Shown here: piece by piece, positions 30,952 to 40,398 of the stretch
Layout of the letters: every line of letters begins with the position of its first letter
Numbering within the stretch: position 1 is the first letter of the stretch
Assembly: GCA_030142985.1 (NCBI GenBank)
Contig: CP125320.1
Location: forward strand, 625,639 to 689,638
Length of the DNA stretch: 64,000 nt
Source of the DNA: Candidatus Ruthturnera sp. Tsphm01
Lineage (GTDB): Bacteria > Pseudomonadota > Gammaproteobacteria > PS1 > Pseudothioglobaceae
Reading direction: 5' to 3'
Program-made: the position numbers and the translations under genes
Notes under the pieces: model-generated
Databases searched by the model: none
Told to the model about the DNA's origin: nothing
What the model saw: only the letters and a program-made list of their open reading frames with translations

Positions 30952-31539
30952 TTAGTTTGATTGAGTATTGAAAATCTTACAAAATAACTCAGCTGTTTTT
31001 TGTGTATCGTATAGCGCAGAATGCGCACAAGCATCATCCCACTCAATATCAGCCTTACGCATGGCTTTAGCCAATACAGTCTCCCCATAGTACAAGGCTG
31101 ATAAGCTAACGGTATCTAGGGTCGAGAATTGATGAAATGGACTCTTGAGTTTACACCTGTCAGTTGCAGCATGCAAAAAACCCAAATCAAAAAAAGCATT
31201 ATGTCCTACCAAGATAGCACGAGTACAACTCTCTTGTTTGAGTTCTGCATACACCTTGGTGTAAATTTGCTTAATGGCATTAATCTCCTTAATTGCCATC
31301 CTAAATGGATTATCAACATCAATGCCATTAAATTTTAGTGCACTAGGCTCTAACACGCTACCTTTAAAGGGTTCAATATGAAAATGCTGTGATTCTTTTG
31401 GATGTAAATTACCCGTTTTATCAATGCCAATCACAATAGCGCAAATCTCTAGCATGGCATTAGTTTTCTCATTAAAGCCACCTGTTTCAATGTCAATGAC
31501 CACTGGCAAATAGCCACGAATTCTGTCTTTAATTAACAT
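30952..31539 (-). CDS. rnt: ribonuclease T
   Basis: DEDDh 3'-5' exoribonuclease that trims the 3' ends of tRNA and other stable RNAs. Exo I is VVIDIETGGFN (about 14), Exo II is VGHNAFFDLGFLH (about 113) and Exo III is CAHSALYDTQKTAELF (about 173). The 195-residue length is close to E. coli (215). It overlaps the upstream GNAT gene by 11 bp. Confidence 0.93.
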   Translation of the reverse strand: MLIKDRIRGYLPVVIDIETGGFNEKTNAMLEICAIVIGIDKTGNLHPKESQHFHIEPFKGSVLEPSALKFNGIDVDNPFRMAIKEINAIKQIYTKVYAELKQESCTRAILVGHNAFFDLGFLHAATDRCKLKSPFHQFSTLDTVSLSALYYGETVLAKAMRKADIEWDDACAHSALYDTQKTAELFCKIFNTQSN

Positions 31540-31954
31540 CTTTAAAAAAAATTGATGAGTTGCGATCTTGATTAAATAAAGCTTGGTGTTTTTTAGGTAA
31601 ATCAGTAATTTTCATTTGAGTAAAGCCGTTTTTAATAAACCAGCCTATGCCATGTTTAGTAAGTGCAAAAACCTTTGAAAATTTTTCAACTTTTGCTTTT
31701 TGCATAATCTTGTTAAGTAGTTTTAATGAAAGCCCCATTTTTTGTGATTTTTTAGACACTGCCAATGAATAAATCTCCCCCATGCCGCCCTCTTTACAGT
31801 CTTTAAGACCTGCACAAGCAAGCAATTGATTGTTGTCTGTTAAACAAACAAAATCCCCAAGATTTTTATTGATTTGCGCCTTAGTTCTGGGCAATATTTT
31901 ACCTTCCTCAACAAAAGGCTTGACCATGGTTAAAATTTGTTCGGCTTTAATCAA
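31529..31954 (-). CDS. single-domain N-acetylglutamate-synthase-like GNAT
   Basis: 141-residue GNAT-fold acetyltransferase. The order ILTMVKPFVEEGKILPRTKAQ, GEIYSLAVSKKSQKMGLSLKLL (acetyl-CoA loop) and VFALTKHGIGWFIKNGF matches the acetyltransferase domain of ArgA, without the amino-acid-kinase domain. Such stand-alone proteins can start arginine synthesis in some bacteria, but that role is inferred here. The start is a TTG at 31954; an ATG at 31927 is a shorter option. It is cotranscribed with rnt. Confidence 0.7.
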   Translation of the reverse strand: MIKAEQILTMVKPFVEEGKILPRTKAQINKNLGDFVCLTDNNQLLACAGLKDCKEGGMGEIYSLAVSKKSQKMGLSLKLLNKIMQKAKVEKFSKVFALTKHGIGWFIKNGFTQMKITDLPKKHQALFNQDRNSSIFFKDVN

Positions 31955-32015
31955 GCTGACAACTCAAATGTTTAATGAAACGCCCATTTTAGTCTAAAAT
32001 TTAACCTTTTTTACC

Positions 32016-33695
32016 ATGCAAAGAAAAATTATGCACAACCCAAGAAAATACTCCTCACAAGTTGTTGATGGGTTTGAACGCGCACCAAGTCGCGCCATGC
32101 TTTATCCTGTTGGCTTTAAAAAAGAGGATTTTAACAAGCCTCAAGTTGGCATAGCAAGTACTTGGTCAATGGTAACACCATGTAATATGCACATTAATAA
32201 ATTGGCTGATGAGGCGTCAAAAGGAGTCAATGCTGCAGGTGGCAAAGCCGTTATTTTTAACACCATTACCATTTCAGACGGTATTTCTATGGGCTCTGAA
32301 GGCATGAAGTATTCTTTAGTCTCGCGTGAAGTCATTGCCGATTCAATTGAAACTGTTGTTGGTTGTCAAGGATTTGATGGCGTGGTTGCTATTGGTGGTT
32401 GTGATAAAAATATGCCTGGTTGTATTATCGGCTTGGCACGTCTTAACCGTCCTAGTATTTTTGTTTATGGCGGAACCATTCAACCTGGTAAAAACCATAC
32501 AGATGTGGTGAGTGTTTTTGAAGCAGTTGGCCAATTTGCCAACCATACAATCGATGCAATTGAATTGGAAAATATTGAAAAAACTGCCATCCCTGGTCCA
32601 GGTTCTTGTGGTGGCATGTACACAGCTAACACCATGGCATCAGCAATTGAAGCATTGGGCATGAGTTTGCCAAATTCTAGTGCGCAAGACGCTATTTCAG
32701 ATGACAAAAATAACGACTGCGTTCAAGCTGGACAAGCCGTCCTTAACTTATTAAACAAAGACATTAAACCTCGTGACATTATGACCATGAAAGCATTCGA
32801 GAATGCCATTACCGTGATTATTGCACTGGGTGGATCAACTAATGCTGTCTTGCATTTAATTGCCATGGCAAGTGCTGCTGGGGTTAATCTTAAAATTGAT
32901 GACTTTACCCGTATTGGCAAAAAAATACCTGTTATTGCCGACCTTAAACCATCAGGCAAATACATGATGAGTGAATTGGTTGAAATTGGCGGCACATTGC
33001 CATTAATGAAAATGCTACTTGACGCAGGACTATTACACGGAGACTGCCTAACAGTAACAGGTAAAACTCTAGTTGAGAACTTAGAAAACGTTAAACCATA
33101 TGCCGATTCCCAAGAAATTATTAGAACGTTAGACAATCCAATAAAAAAAGATTCACACCTTAGAATTTTACGTGGCAACCTTGCAACCGATGGTGCTGTA
33201 GCAAAAATCACTGGCAAAGAAGGTTTGAGTTTTAAAGGTAATGCAAAATGTTTTTCTCGCGAAGAAGATGCGCTTGAAGCCATCCTAAATAATCAAATAA
33301 CAGCAGGTGACGTTATCGTCATTCGCTATGAAGGCCCTGTCGGTGGTCCTGGTATGCGCGAAATGCTTGCCCCTACTTCTGCAGTTATGGGCAAAGGCTT
33401 AGGTGGCAAAGTTGCGTTAATTACCGATGGTCGCTTCTCTGGTGGTACACATGGCTTTGTAGTCGGCCACATCACCCCTGAAGCCTTTAAAGGTGGTGTA
33501 TTGGCTGTAGTTGAAGATGGCGATGAAATCTTAATAGATGCAAAAAACAACATTTTAGAATTGTTAGTTGAACAAACTATAATCGATAAACGCTTATCTA
33601 ATTGGACACAGCCTAAGCCAAACTACACCAAAGGTGTATTGGCTAAGTTTGCAAAGTTGGCTAAATCCGCCTCTGAAGGTGCAGTAACTGATTAG
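32016..33695 (+). CDS. ilvD: dihydroxy-acid dehydratase
   Basis: Fe-S enzyme giving 2-oxoisovalerate and 2-oxo-3-methylvalerate in valine/leucine/isoleucine synthesis. Cluster cysteines lie in [10 protein letters not shown] and [14 protein letters not shown], and the C-terminus has [12 protein letters not shown]. At 559 residues it is complete; an ATG five codons downstream is also possible. Its 2-oxoisovalerate product feeds PanB. Its 3' end faces the outer end of the integron cassette array. Confidence 0.97.
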   Translation: MQRKIMHNPRKYSSQVVDGFERAPSRAMLYPVGFKKEDFNKPQVGIASTWSMVTPCNMHINKLADEASKGVNAAGGKAVIFNTITISDGISMGSEGMKYSLVSREVIADSIETVVGCQGFDGVVAIGGCDKNMPGCIIGLARLNRPSIFVYGGTIQPGKNHTDVVSVFEAVGQFANHTIDAIELENIEKTAIPGPGSCGGMYTANTMASAIEALGMSLPNSSAQDAISDDKNNDCVQAGQAVLNLLNKDIKPRDIMTMKAFENAITVIIALGGSTNAVLHLIAMASAAGVNLKIDDFTRIGKKIPVIADLKPSGKYMMSELVEIGGTLPLMKMLLDAGLLHGDCLTVTGKTLVENLENVKPYADSQEIIRTLDNPIKKDSHLRILRGNLATDGAVAKITGKEGLSFKGNAKCFSREEDALEAILNNQITAGDVIVIRYEGPVGGPGMREMLAPTSAVMGKGLGGKVALITDGRFSGGTHGFVVGHITPEAFKGGVLAVVEDGDEILIDAKNNILELLVEQTIIDKRLSNWTQPKPNYTKGVLAKFAKLAKSASEGAVTD

Positions 33696-33813
33696 TCGTT
33701 TAACTTCAAAATCATACTTAGTCAAGTGCGTCATTGGTATAAATCCCACATTAATCTTTACAAGATTAAAGAGTGGCATCCCCTTTTATTACTCTAAAGA
33801 AAAATAGAATAGC

Positions 33814-33848
33814 ATCTAACGCCTTGCTCAGCGGACAATTTGTTAGGT
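33814..33848 (-). other. attC site of cassette 4 (short)
   Basis: Minus strand: R'' ACCTAAC and R' GTTAGAT both fit the RYYYAAC/GTTRRRY consensus perfectly, with GGC before the R' core. At 35 bp it is shorter than the ~57 bp usual minimum. The arm near R' still reads like the GCTGAGCAAGGC of other sites, but the opposite arm and the central stem are reduced, so an internal deletion is likely. It is the outer end of the array, next to ilvD. Confidence 0.75.
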
Positions 33849-33851
33849 GCT

Positions 33852-34465
33852 TTACACTGGTATCTCTAGTTGTAATAAAAGCCATATAGCAACTATTAAC
33901 AATGACCCAGAAAAAAAATAATTTAGTATTTTATCTATTGTTTTATTATCTGCCCACCTAGAGATATGATTGCCGGCAACAACCCAAATAAAATGAGTCG
34001 ATATATTTAATATTGCCAACATAATAACAAGAGCAGTAATCTGTGCATTATAATTAAAACTACCGTCAAGCAATGTGGAGAACATTAAAAATAACATTGC
34101 CCACCCTTTTGGGTTCAACATTTGCAATATAACCCCTTCTCTAAAGGTAAAGGTCTTTTTTATTAGAATCTATCTCTTTTTTGTCGATTCTTATAAATTT
34201 GTAGGCTAAATAGATAATATACAAAGAGCCAAGCAATTGAAGTATGAAAAATTAAGCTTGGATATAATTGCAATATTTCGCCCAAACCAAAACCTATCAA
34301 CAAGGAGTAAATAATAAAAACCAAATCAACTCCTATTATCAGTGGAATTGACCCTCTAACCCCTTGTTTTATTCCTGACATAGCAAAAACTATATTAGCT
34401 GGTCCAGGGCTAAATACTAAAGGAAACATTAAGCCAAAAAACAAAAGGAAATATTGAATATTCAT
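33852..34465 (-). pseudogene. LysE/RhtB-family amino-acid exporter, frameshifted
   Basis: Two frames together make a LysE-family permease. The N-terminal part (34163-34465) begins MNIQYFLLFFGLMFPLVFSP and has the PGPANIVFAMSGIKQGVRG signature. The C-terminal part (33852-34127 and upstream) has FREGVILQMLNPKGWAM, followed by three hydrophobic segments. The frames can be joined by two one-base shifts at two A6 tracts near 34159 and 34173, giving a continuous QKKEIDSNKKTFTF linker. It is therefore a recent pseudogene, a sequencing error or a slippage-dependent gene. It is the second gene of cassette 4, 37 bp after the carbonic anhydrase. Confidence 0.75.
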
Positions 34466-34502
34466 AAAACACCTTCATTGAAACATTTTTCAATGTTTAA
34501 CC

Positions 34503-35369
34503 CTAATTATCCTTAGAGATAAGGGCAGGATTTAGAACTAGATTTCTTACACCATGAGCATAATATTCATTGAAAACATTGCCTTTGCACCATTTACTAA
34601 CACTTTCTATATTAACTTTAGCCACATTAGGTCTTACACTCCATGTAACTTGAAATGGGGAGCCTTTTTCATTGTATTTAGGCCCTGTAGTTGAACCAGC
34701 ATACTGAACAGGCGCCCCTGTATTGTTTGGGATATTTATTGCTTGATCTAAATTATTCTTTTTTCCATATTTAGTTAAGTTAGCAAAGTCAAGGGCATTT
34801 TTATCATTTACAAGAACATACACTTGTGCTTCTACACGTAATTGGGGATTTTTAATGACGTCACTTAGGCATGAGTATAATGTCGGAGCCAGTTTTGTTT
34901 GGGCAGTTGAGTATACATAATGGACTTCAATAGTATCACCAGAACTTAAACTCCCGTGTTTACTAGGACAAATATCGTATCCTACAGGTTTAAGCTCCGA
35001 AGTGCTTAACTTGCCTGAATATTTATACCCAGTTTGGAATCCATTGCCATTGCCATTGCCTGCATATTTAGTATATTCACCACCTTTATGCTCAGCATTT
35101 TTATGGAAATGAATATCACAAAGATTCATTTGTGTAGATTCTGGTGCAATATTAAATGTCCGAGGATTGTTTCCCACTATTGCGTCAATATCAACAGGGG
35201 ATTGCGGACCAAATCCTTTGCCGTTTATATTCTCCGCAAGGCGAATTCTTTGTTCAGATATAACTTTATCCGAAACAGTTTTATATATATCATGATTACT
35301 TTCTTTTGCATTGGTATATATAGAAAATGACATTACTGTCACTAATGTGATAATTGCTTTTTTAATCAT
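34503..35369 (-). CDS. delta-class carbonic anhydrase-like protein, exported
   Basis: 288 residues. The N-terminus (MIKKAIITLVTVMSFSIYTNA) is a signal peptide, so the protein should be periplasmic. The body matches the delta-class (CA_like) family. CDIHFHKNAEHKGG near residue 83 holds candidate zinc-binding Cys/His residues, and ICPSKHGSLSSGDTIEVHYV and LRVEAQVYVLVND follow. Carbonic anhydrase interconverts CO2 and bicarbonate; in a carbon-fixing cell a periplasmic form could help inorganic carbon supply (inference). It is the first gene of integron cassette 4 and thus potentially acquired. The family call is from recall of motifs, not a search. Confidence 0.75.
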   Translation of the reverse strand: MIKKAIITLVTVMSFSIYTNAKESNHDIYKTVSDKVISEQRIRLAENINGKGFGPQSPVDIDAIVGNNPRTFNIAPESTQMNLCDIHFHKNAEHKGGEYTKYAGNGNGNGFQTGYKYSGKLSTSELKPVGYDICPSKHGSLSSGDTIEVHYVYSTAQTKLAPTLYSCLSDVIKNPQLRVEAQVYVLVNDKNALDFANLTKYGKKNNLDQAINIPNNTGAPVQYAGSTTGPKYNEKGSPFQVTWSVRPNVAKVNIESVSKWCKGNVFNEYYAHGVRNLVLNPALISKDN

Positions 35370-35424
35370 TTGCTTCTCCTAATAATTACCCTTGTTAAAA
35401 AAATATAAAAGTGTGAGGATTTCC

Positions 35425-35485
35425 ACCTAACGCCTCGCATCAGCGGCGCGGCTCTGCCGCGTCCGACTGCATGCGTTTGTTATAA
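35425..35485 (-). other. attC site of cassette 3
   Basis: 61 bp on the minus strand: R'' TTATAAC, R' GTTAGGT (perfect GTTRRRY). The central GC-rich stem GCGGCAGAGCCGC sits between the GCATGCAGTCGG and CCGCTGATGC arms. The R'' core overlaps the stop codon of the ABM gene. The site looks structurally complete. Confidence 0.88.
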
Positions 35486-35782
35486 GGCATTTTCAAATAC
35501 TTTTTCATAGTGTTCTACTGTTGGAAAAGGATCATAAAAATGATGCAACATTGCACGCCATTCCTGGTACTCGTCTGATTCTCGAAACCCCTTTGTATGA
35601 TCCTTTAGAGTTTGCCAATTAACCAATAAAATATATCTGTTGGGATTCTCTATGCATTTTTGTAGTTGATGTGAAATGTATCCATTCATGCTGGAAATTA
35701 TCTTCTGCGCTTTCTCGAACGCAGATTCAAATTCTGCCTCCTGTCCCGATTTAACATCAAGTATTGCTACTTCTAAAATCAA
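35480..35782 (-). CDS. ABM-domain protein (antibiotic biosynthesis monooxygenase-like)
   Basis: 100-residue ferredoxin-like fold protein: MILEVAILDVKSGQEAEFES at the N-terminus, then SMNGYISHQLQKCIENPNRY and WQTLKDHTKGFRESDEYQEW. Small ABM-domain proteins often act as dimeric monooxygenases or haem/quinone-binding proteins; the substrate here is unknown. The start is TTG at 35782 with GGAG six bases upstream. It is the only gene of integron cassette 3, and its stop lies within the attC, a common compact layout. Confidence 0.8.
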   Translation of the reverse strand: MILEVAILDVKSGQEAEFESAFEKAQKIISSMNGYISHQLQKCIENPNRYILLVNWQTLKDHTKGFRESDEYQEWRAMLHHFYDPFPTVEHYEKVFENAL

Positions 35783-35798
35783 TTGATTCTCCTATGCC

Positions 35799-35855
35799 TT
35801 ATAACGCTTGAATTCAGCCGACGCGTTAGCGGTCTGCTGCAATGATTTGTTATGG
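35799..35855 (-). other. attC site of cassette 2
   Basis: 57 bp on the minus strand from R'' CCATAAC to R' GTTATAA. The arms CATTGCAGCAGACCGC and GCGTCGGCTGAATTCAAGC pair imperfectly with a short TAAC tip, the textbook attC shape. R'' overlaps the stop of the YbjQ-like gene. Confidence 0.88.
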
Positions 35856-36152
35856 TTTTTCTTCAATTATCGCTGGTGTGCCAATATAAGTAACATAAAT
35901 AAAAGTTCCATTGTTAAATTGCTGTGATGATGTTGATATTTGAACACCTAAAATTGCATTTGCTTCATTTGGACAATTATTTACAAAAGCATTAATTACC
36001 TTTTGGTATTCATTTTTCTTTCCTTCTATCAACCCTCTAATAAATCCTTTTTTTGAAATTTCAACAATTCCAGTAGTTTGAACCATTCCAAATAGTTCTT
36101 TTACTATAATGTTTTCTGGTAAGTTTTCAGTTGTAAAAATGTATTTTTTCAT
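35850..36152 (-). CDS. YbjQ/UPF0145-like heavy-metal-binding-domain protein
   Basis: 100 residues. The order FGMVQTTGIVEIS, FIRGLIEGKKNEYQKVINAF and ANAILGVQISTSSQ, ending in TFIYVTYIGTPAI, matches the UPF0145 (YbjQ) family. That family forms pentameric rings of unknown function and is labelled heavy-metal-binding from distant similarity. It lacks the usual start motif of YbjQ, so it is a divergent member. It is the single gene of integron cassette 2. Confidence 0.7.
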   Translation of the reverse strand: MKKYIFTTENLPENIIVKELFGMVQTTGIVEISKKGFIRGLIEGKKNEYQKVINAFVNNCPNEANAILGVQISTSSQQFNNGTFIYVTYIGTPAIIEEKP

Positions 36153-36172
36153 TTATATCTCCGTTTTATAAA

Positions 36173-36271
36173 CCATAACGCCTGCTTCAGCGGCTGCCGT
36201 AAGGGGCGCGAATTTTGCAATAGAAAAATTTCGTGACGCTTACGGCAGTCAGCTGGAAGCAATTGTTAGTT
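36173..36271 (-). other. attC site of cassette 1 (long)
   Basis: 99 bp on the minus strand from R'' AACTAAC to R' GTTATGG. CTGCCGTAAGCG pairs with CCCTTACGGCAG around a ~35-base variable terminal structure. The outer arms TTGCTTCCAGC and GCTGAAGCAGGC pair as L''/L'. It has the longest central hairpin of the four sites. Confidence 0.85.
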
Positions 36272-36278
36272 GTAACAA

Positions 36279-36725
36279 TTACTGTACAACCAAGCTATAT
36301 GAAAAATACTCACTACCCTTCACGAAACCAATTTTCTCATAAAGAGCTTGGGCTGAAAAATTGTTTTTGGCTGTAGCCAGATCCACCCGAATTGAACCAG
36401 TACTTTTAGCCAAGCTTACAGAACTGTTAATTAATTTATTGGCTATACCTTGTTTTCGATGAGACTCAATAACAAATAAATCATTCAACACCAATACCTT
36501 TCCAAGAGAGACAGATGAAAATGAATGATAATTTAAAACAAAACCAACAGGTTCATTTGCTAAACTGTAAGCTATAAATACACTTGCATCGTTGTTTGAT
36601 AAACGCTCATGTAAATATTTACGATACTTATCAGGTGCCGATGGTTGTTTATAAAAAACCATATACTGATCAAAAAGTATGACTAAATCCTCTAGTTCTT
36701 CCGTTGAAATATTTTTTATATTCAT
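36279..36725 (-). CDS. GNAT-family N-acetyltransferase
   Basis: 148-residue acetyltransferase with VLVLNDLFVIESHRKQGIAN (acetyl-CoA-binding loop, about 78-98) and NNFSAQALYEKIGFVKG (motif B) near the C-terminus. GNAT proteins are among the most frequent integron cassette passengers, and some modify antibiotics, polyamines or proteins; the substrate is not predictable. It is the single gene of cassette 1, the one nearest the presumed entry end. Confidence 0.85.
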   Translation of the reverse strand: MNIKNISTEELEDLVILFDQYMVFYKQPSAPDKYRKYLHERLSNNDASVFIAYSLANEPVGFVLNYHSFSSVSLGKVLVLNDLFVIESHRKQGIANKLINSSVSLAKSTGSIRVDLATAKNNFSAQALYEKIGFVKGSEYFSYSLVVQ

Positions 36726-36771
36726 ATCTTCTCTTTTAATTTGTTACCAAAACCACGTGAACAACGCTTAC

Positions 36772-36778
36772 AACTAAC
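36772..36778 (-). other. entry-side core site of the cassette array
   Basis: Minus-strand GTTAGTT, continuing TGTAA, marks the first base of cassette 1 and repeats the complement of the R'' region of its attC for 11 bases. The sequence before it (ACTAATA) has no GCC/GGC arm, so this is not an attC. It is either an attI or a secondary insertion site. Between here and the rnr stop at 36922 I find only a palindrome (GTATAAGG with CCTTATAC, 36785-36808) and AT-rich DNA. Confidence 0.65.
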
Positions 36779-36921
36779 TATTAGTATAAGGACGTATTCC
36801 CTTATACACTCTATTAAAAATAAAAATATGTAAAAATAACGACTTTCACCTCTGTTTATAATAAAAAATATTACTACAAAAATTCAGTTCTTAATAGTTT
36901 TACTAGGCAAATTATAGTATC

Positions 36922-39039
36922 CTATTTAGCTGGCACAAATACCATCTGCCTATCGTCAAGATTAACAGAAGCGATTTGAATTTTGATGGTGTCACCTAGT
37001 TGATAAACTTTGCCAGTGCGTTCGCCTTTGAGTTGATGGTGAATGTCATCAAAAATATAATAGTCATCTTTCATGTCACGCATGGCAATCATGCCTTCGA
37101 CAAATACGTCGGTGAGCTCGATAAAGATACCAAAACCAGCAACGCCAGAAATAACACCATTAAAGGTATCGCCTACTTTGTCGCGCATGTATTCGCATTT
37201 TAGCCATTGTTCAACATCGCGTGAGGCATCGTCTGCTCGGCGCTCAGTCATGGATAAATGCGCACCAATTTCAAGCATTTTTTTGCTGGGTTTTCTGCTC
37301 TTTTTGTCTAAAACGCGTTTAATGGCGCGATGTACCAAAAGATCAGGATAGCGCCTGATGGGTGAAGTGAAGTGAGTATAGTCTTCAAATGCCAAGCCAA
37401 AGTGACCCTCGTTGGCAGGGGTGTAAACGGCTTGTTTCATGGTGCGTAAAACAACGGTTTTAATGATGTTTTCATCGTCTCTACCCTTGGCGTTTTCAAG
37501 CACTTTAGCAAAGTCTTTAGAGTCTGGTTGCGCGCCACCTTCAAGCGTTAAGCCAATGGCAGTTAAAAACTGGCGAGTGACTTCTACTTTTTCTGCTGTG
37601 GGTTTGGGATGAATTCGGTATAAAAAATCCTCATTATGATGGTTTAAAAATTTAGCACTTGATTGATTGGCCATTAACATGCATTCTTCAATCAGTTTGT
37701 GGGCATCGTTACGAGAGCGGGCAACAATATTGTTAATTTTGCCGTTATCATTAAATAAAATTTGTGATTCGATGCGATCAAAATCCATAACCCCGCGCTT
37801 AATTCTGGCGTGTTTAAGTGCTTTGTATAAGTCATACAGCGCATTTAAATTATCCATCACTGATGCGTATTGTTGAGTGAGGTCGACATCATGGTATTCT
37901 AAAATTTGGCTCACCTTGGTATAGGTTAATCGTGCGTGTGAGAACATAACAGCAGGATAAAACTTATAATCCAATAAATTTCCATGAGTATCAATATTCA
38001 TCTCACAAGTCATACACAAACGCTCAACATCAGGGTTAATCGAGCACAAACCGTTCGATAAAACCTCAGGCAACATTGGCACAACACGGCGTGGAAAATA
38101 CACCGAATTGCCACGATTTGTGGCGTCTTTGTCTAAGTCTGAGCCTTCTTTTACATAGTGCGATACATCGGCAATAGCAACAACCAATTTCCAGCCTTTA
38201 CTGGTGGCTTGTGCGTAAACAGCATCGTCAAAATCGCGAGAATCTTCACCATCAATCGTGACTAATTTCATTTTAGTGATGTCAATTCTACTTTTTTTAT
38301 CACTATCAATTACTGTGCTTGGTAATTTATCGGTTTGCACGAGTGCTTCGGGTGAAAAATCAACCGGAATGCCATTGCGATAAAGGGCAGAATCTGTTTC
38401 TACGCCTTCATCCATATAACTGCCTAAAATTTGTACAATTTCACCCACCGCTTGGCTTTTTAGGGTTGGGGATTTGGTGATTTTAACAATCACAATTTGC
38501 TCATCAAGATGCTCTTTATTAATCTTTGGAATGCTAATATTATGCTTAATACGCTTGTCGTCAACCACAACATAAGCCCCGTCTTTTTGAAGATGTAGGC
38601 GCCCTACTACAGTTTCAATACTTTTGATAACTTTAATAATTTGTGCATCACCGCGCTGGTTAAGAAGACGCGCTTTAACTCGGTCGCCATGAAAAACCAA
38701 TTGCATTTGCTTTGATGATAGCCTTAAATCTTTACCACCTTCATCCAATGCAATAAAACCAAAGCCTTTTGGATTGGCAATCACTGTGCCAGTCATCACC
38801 CCGCTTTTTGCGCTAAATTTATGATACACACCACGCTGATCACAATTTAGCTGCTGGTCACGAACCATGGCTTTAAGGCGGTGCGTTAAGGGTTTTTTTT
38901 GGTGATGGTCAATTGCCAACAAATCGCATAATTCATGTAATGTGTGTGATTTTTTTCCAAAAAAACTAAGGATATACTCCCTTGAAGAAATTGGGTTGTT
39001 GTATTTTTCTGACTCTCTTTTATGGTGGGGATCTGACAT
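36922..39039 (-). CDS. rnr: ribonuclease R
   Basis: 3'-5' hydrolytic exoribonuclease of the RNB family that degrades structured RNA. N-terminal helix-turn-helix and cold-shock domains precede the RNB domain with DGEDSRDFDDAVY (catalytic aspartates, about 255-267). FTSPIRRYPDLLVHRAIKR follows, then a C-terminal S1 domain (GDTFNGVISGVAGFGIFIEL). At 705 residues it lacks much of the E. coli basic tail (813). It ends the minus-strand hflK-hflC-hisZ-purA-rnr run; the cassette array begins 144 bp beyond its stop. Confidence 0.96.
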   Translation of the reverse strand: MSDPHHKRESEKYNNPISSREYILSFFGKKSHTLHELCDLLAIDHHQKKPLTHRLKAMVRDQQLNCDQRGVYHKFSAKSGVMTGTVIANPKGFGFIALDEGGKDLRLSSKQMQLVFHGDRVKARLLNQRGDAQIIKVIKSIETVVGRLHLQKDGAYVVVDDKRIKHNISIPKINKEHLDEQIVIVKITKSPTLKSQAVGEIVQILGSYMDEGVETDSALYRNGIPVDFSPEALVQTDKLPSTVIDSDKKSRIDITKMKLVTIDGEDSRDFDDAVYAQATSKGWKLVVAIADVSHYVKEGSDLDKDATNRGNSVYFPRRVVPMLPEVLSNGLCSINPDVERLCMTCEMNIDTHGNLLDYKFYPAVMFSHARLTYTKVSQILEYHDVDLTQQYASVMDNLNALYDLYKALKHARIKRGVMDFDRIESQILFNDNGKINNIVARSRNDAHKLIEECMLMANQSSAKFLNHHNEDFLYRIHPKPTAEKVEVTRQFLTAIGLTLEGGAQPDSKDFAKVLENAKGRDDENIIKTVVLRTMKQAVYTPANEGHFGLAFEDYTHFTSPIRRYPDLLVHRAIKRVLDKKSRKPSKKMLEIGAHLSMTERRADDASRDVEQWLKCEYMRDKVGDTFNGVISGVAGFGIFIELTDVFVEGMIAMRDMKDDYYIFDDIHHQLKGERTGKVYQLGDTIKIQIASVNLDDRQMVFVPAK

Positions 39040-39043
39040 TTAA

Positions 39044-40372
<1,329 letters not shown>

Positions 40373-40398
40373 CTATATTAATACTTTTTTAAATAAAT

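Larger units (their letters stand above)
33814..36778 (-). mobile_element. integron gene-cassette array without integrase (CALIN), four cassettes
   Basis: Four attC sites and one entry core delimit four cassettes read on the minus strand. They are C1 36179-36777 (GNAT), C2 35805-36178 (YbjQ-like), C3 35431-35804 (ABM domain) and C4 33820-35430 (delta carbonic anhydrase plus LysE). In each case the cassette's first bases are the reverse complement of the R'' core of its own attC: GTTAGTTGTAA for C1, GTTATGGTTT for C2, GTTATAAGGCAT for C3 and GTTAGGTG for C4. The sites are GC-rich imperfect palindromes in an AT-rich genome. The array fills the gap between the 3' ends of rnr and ilvD. I see no tyrosine-recombinase integrase gene in the window, so cassettes must have been inserted by an integrase elsewhere or since lost. 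Confidence 0.88.

Noticed and set aside
34476..34505. Hairpin (CATTGAAA with TTTCAATG) and a GTTAAAC core-like sequence between the carbonic anhydrase and lysE, suggesting a fifth cassette boundary
   Set aside because: It lacks attC arms, and the outer cores (GTTAGGTG and CACCTAAC) match across both genes, showing one two-gene cassette; the hairpin is better read as an internal structure.
35425..35485. GC-rich palindromes between the cassette genes read as ordinary rho-independent terminators
   Set aside because: They lack T-runs, overlap the stop codons, and carry core sites that match the start of each cassette.
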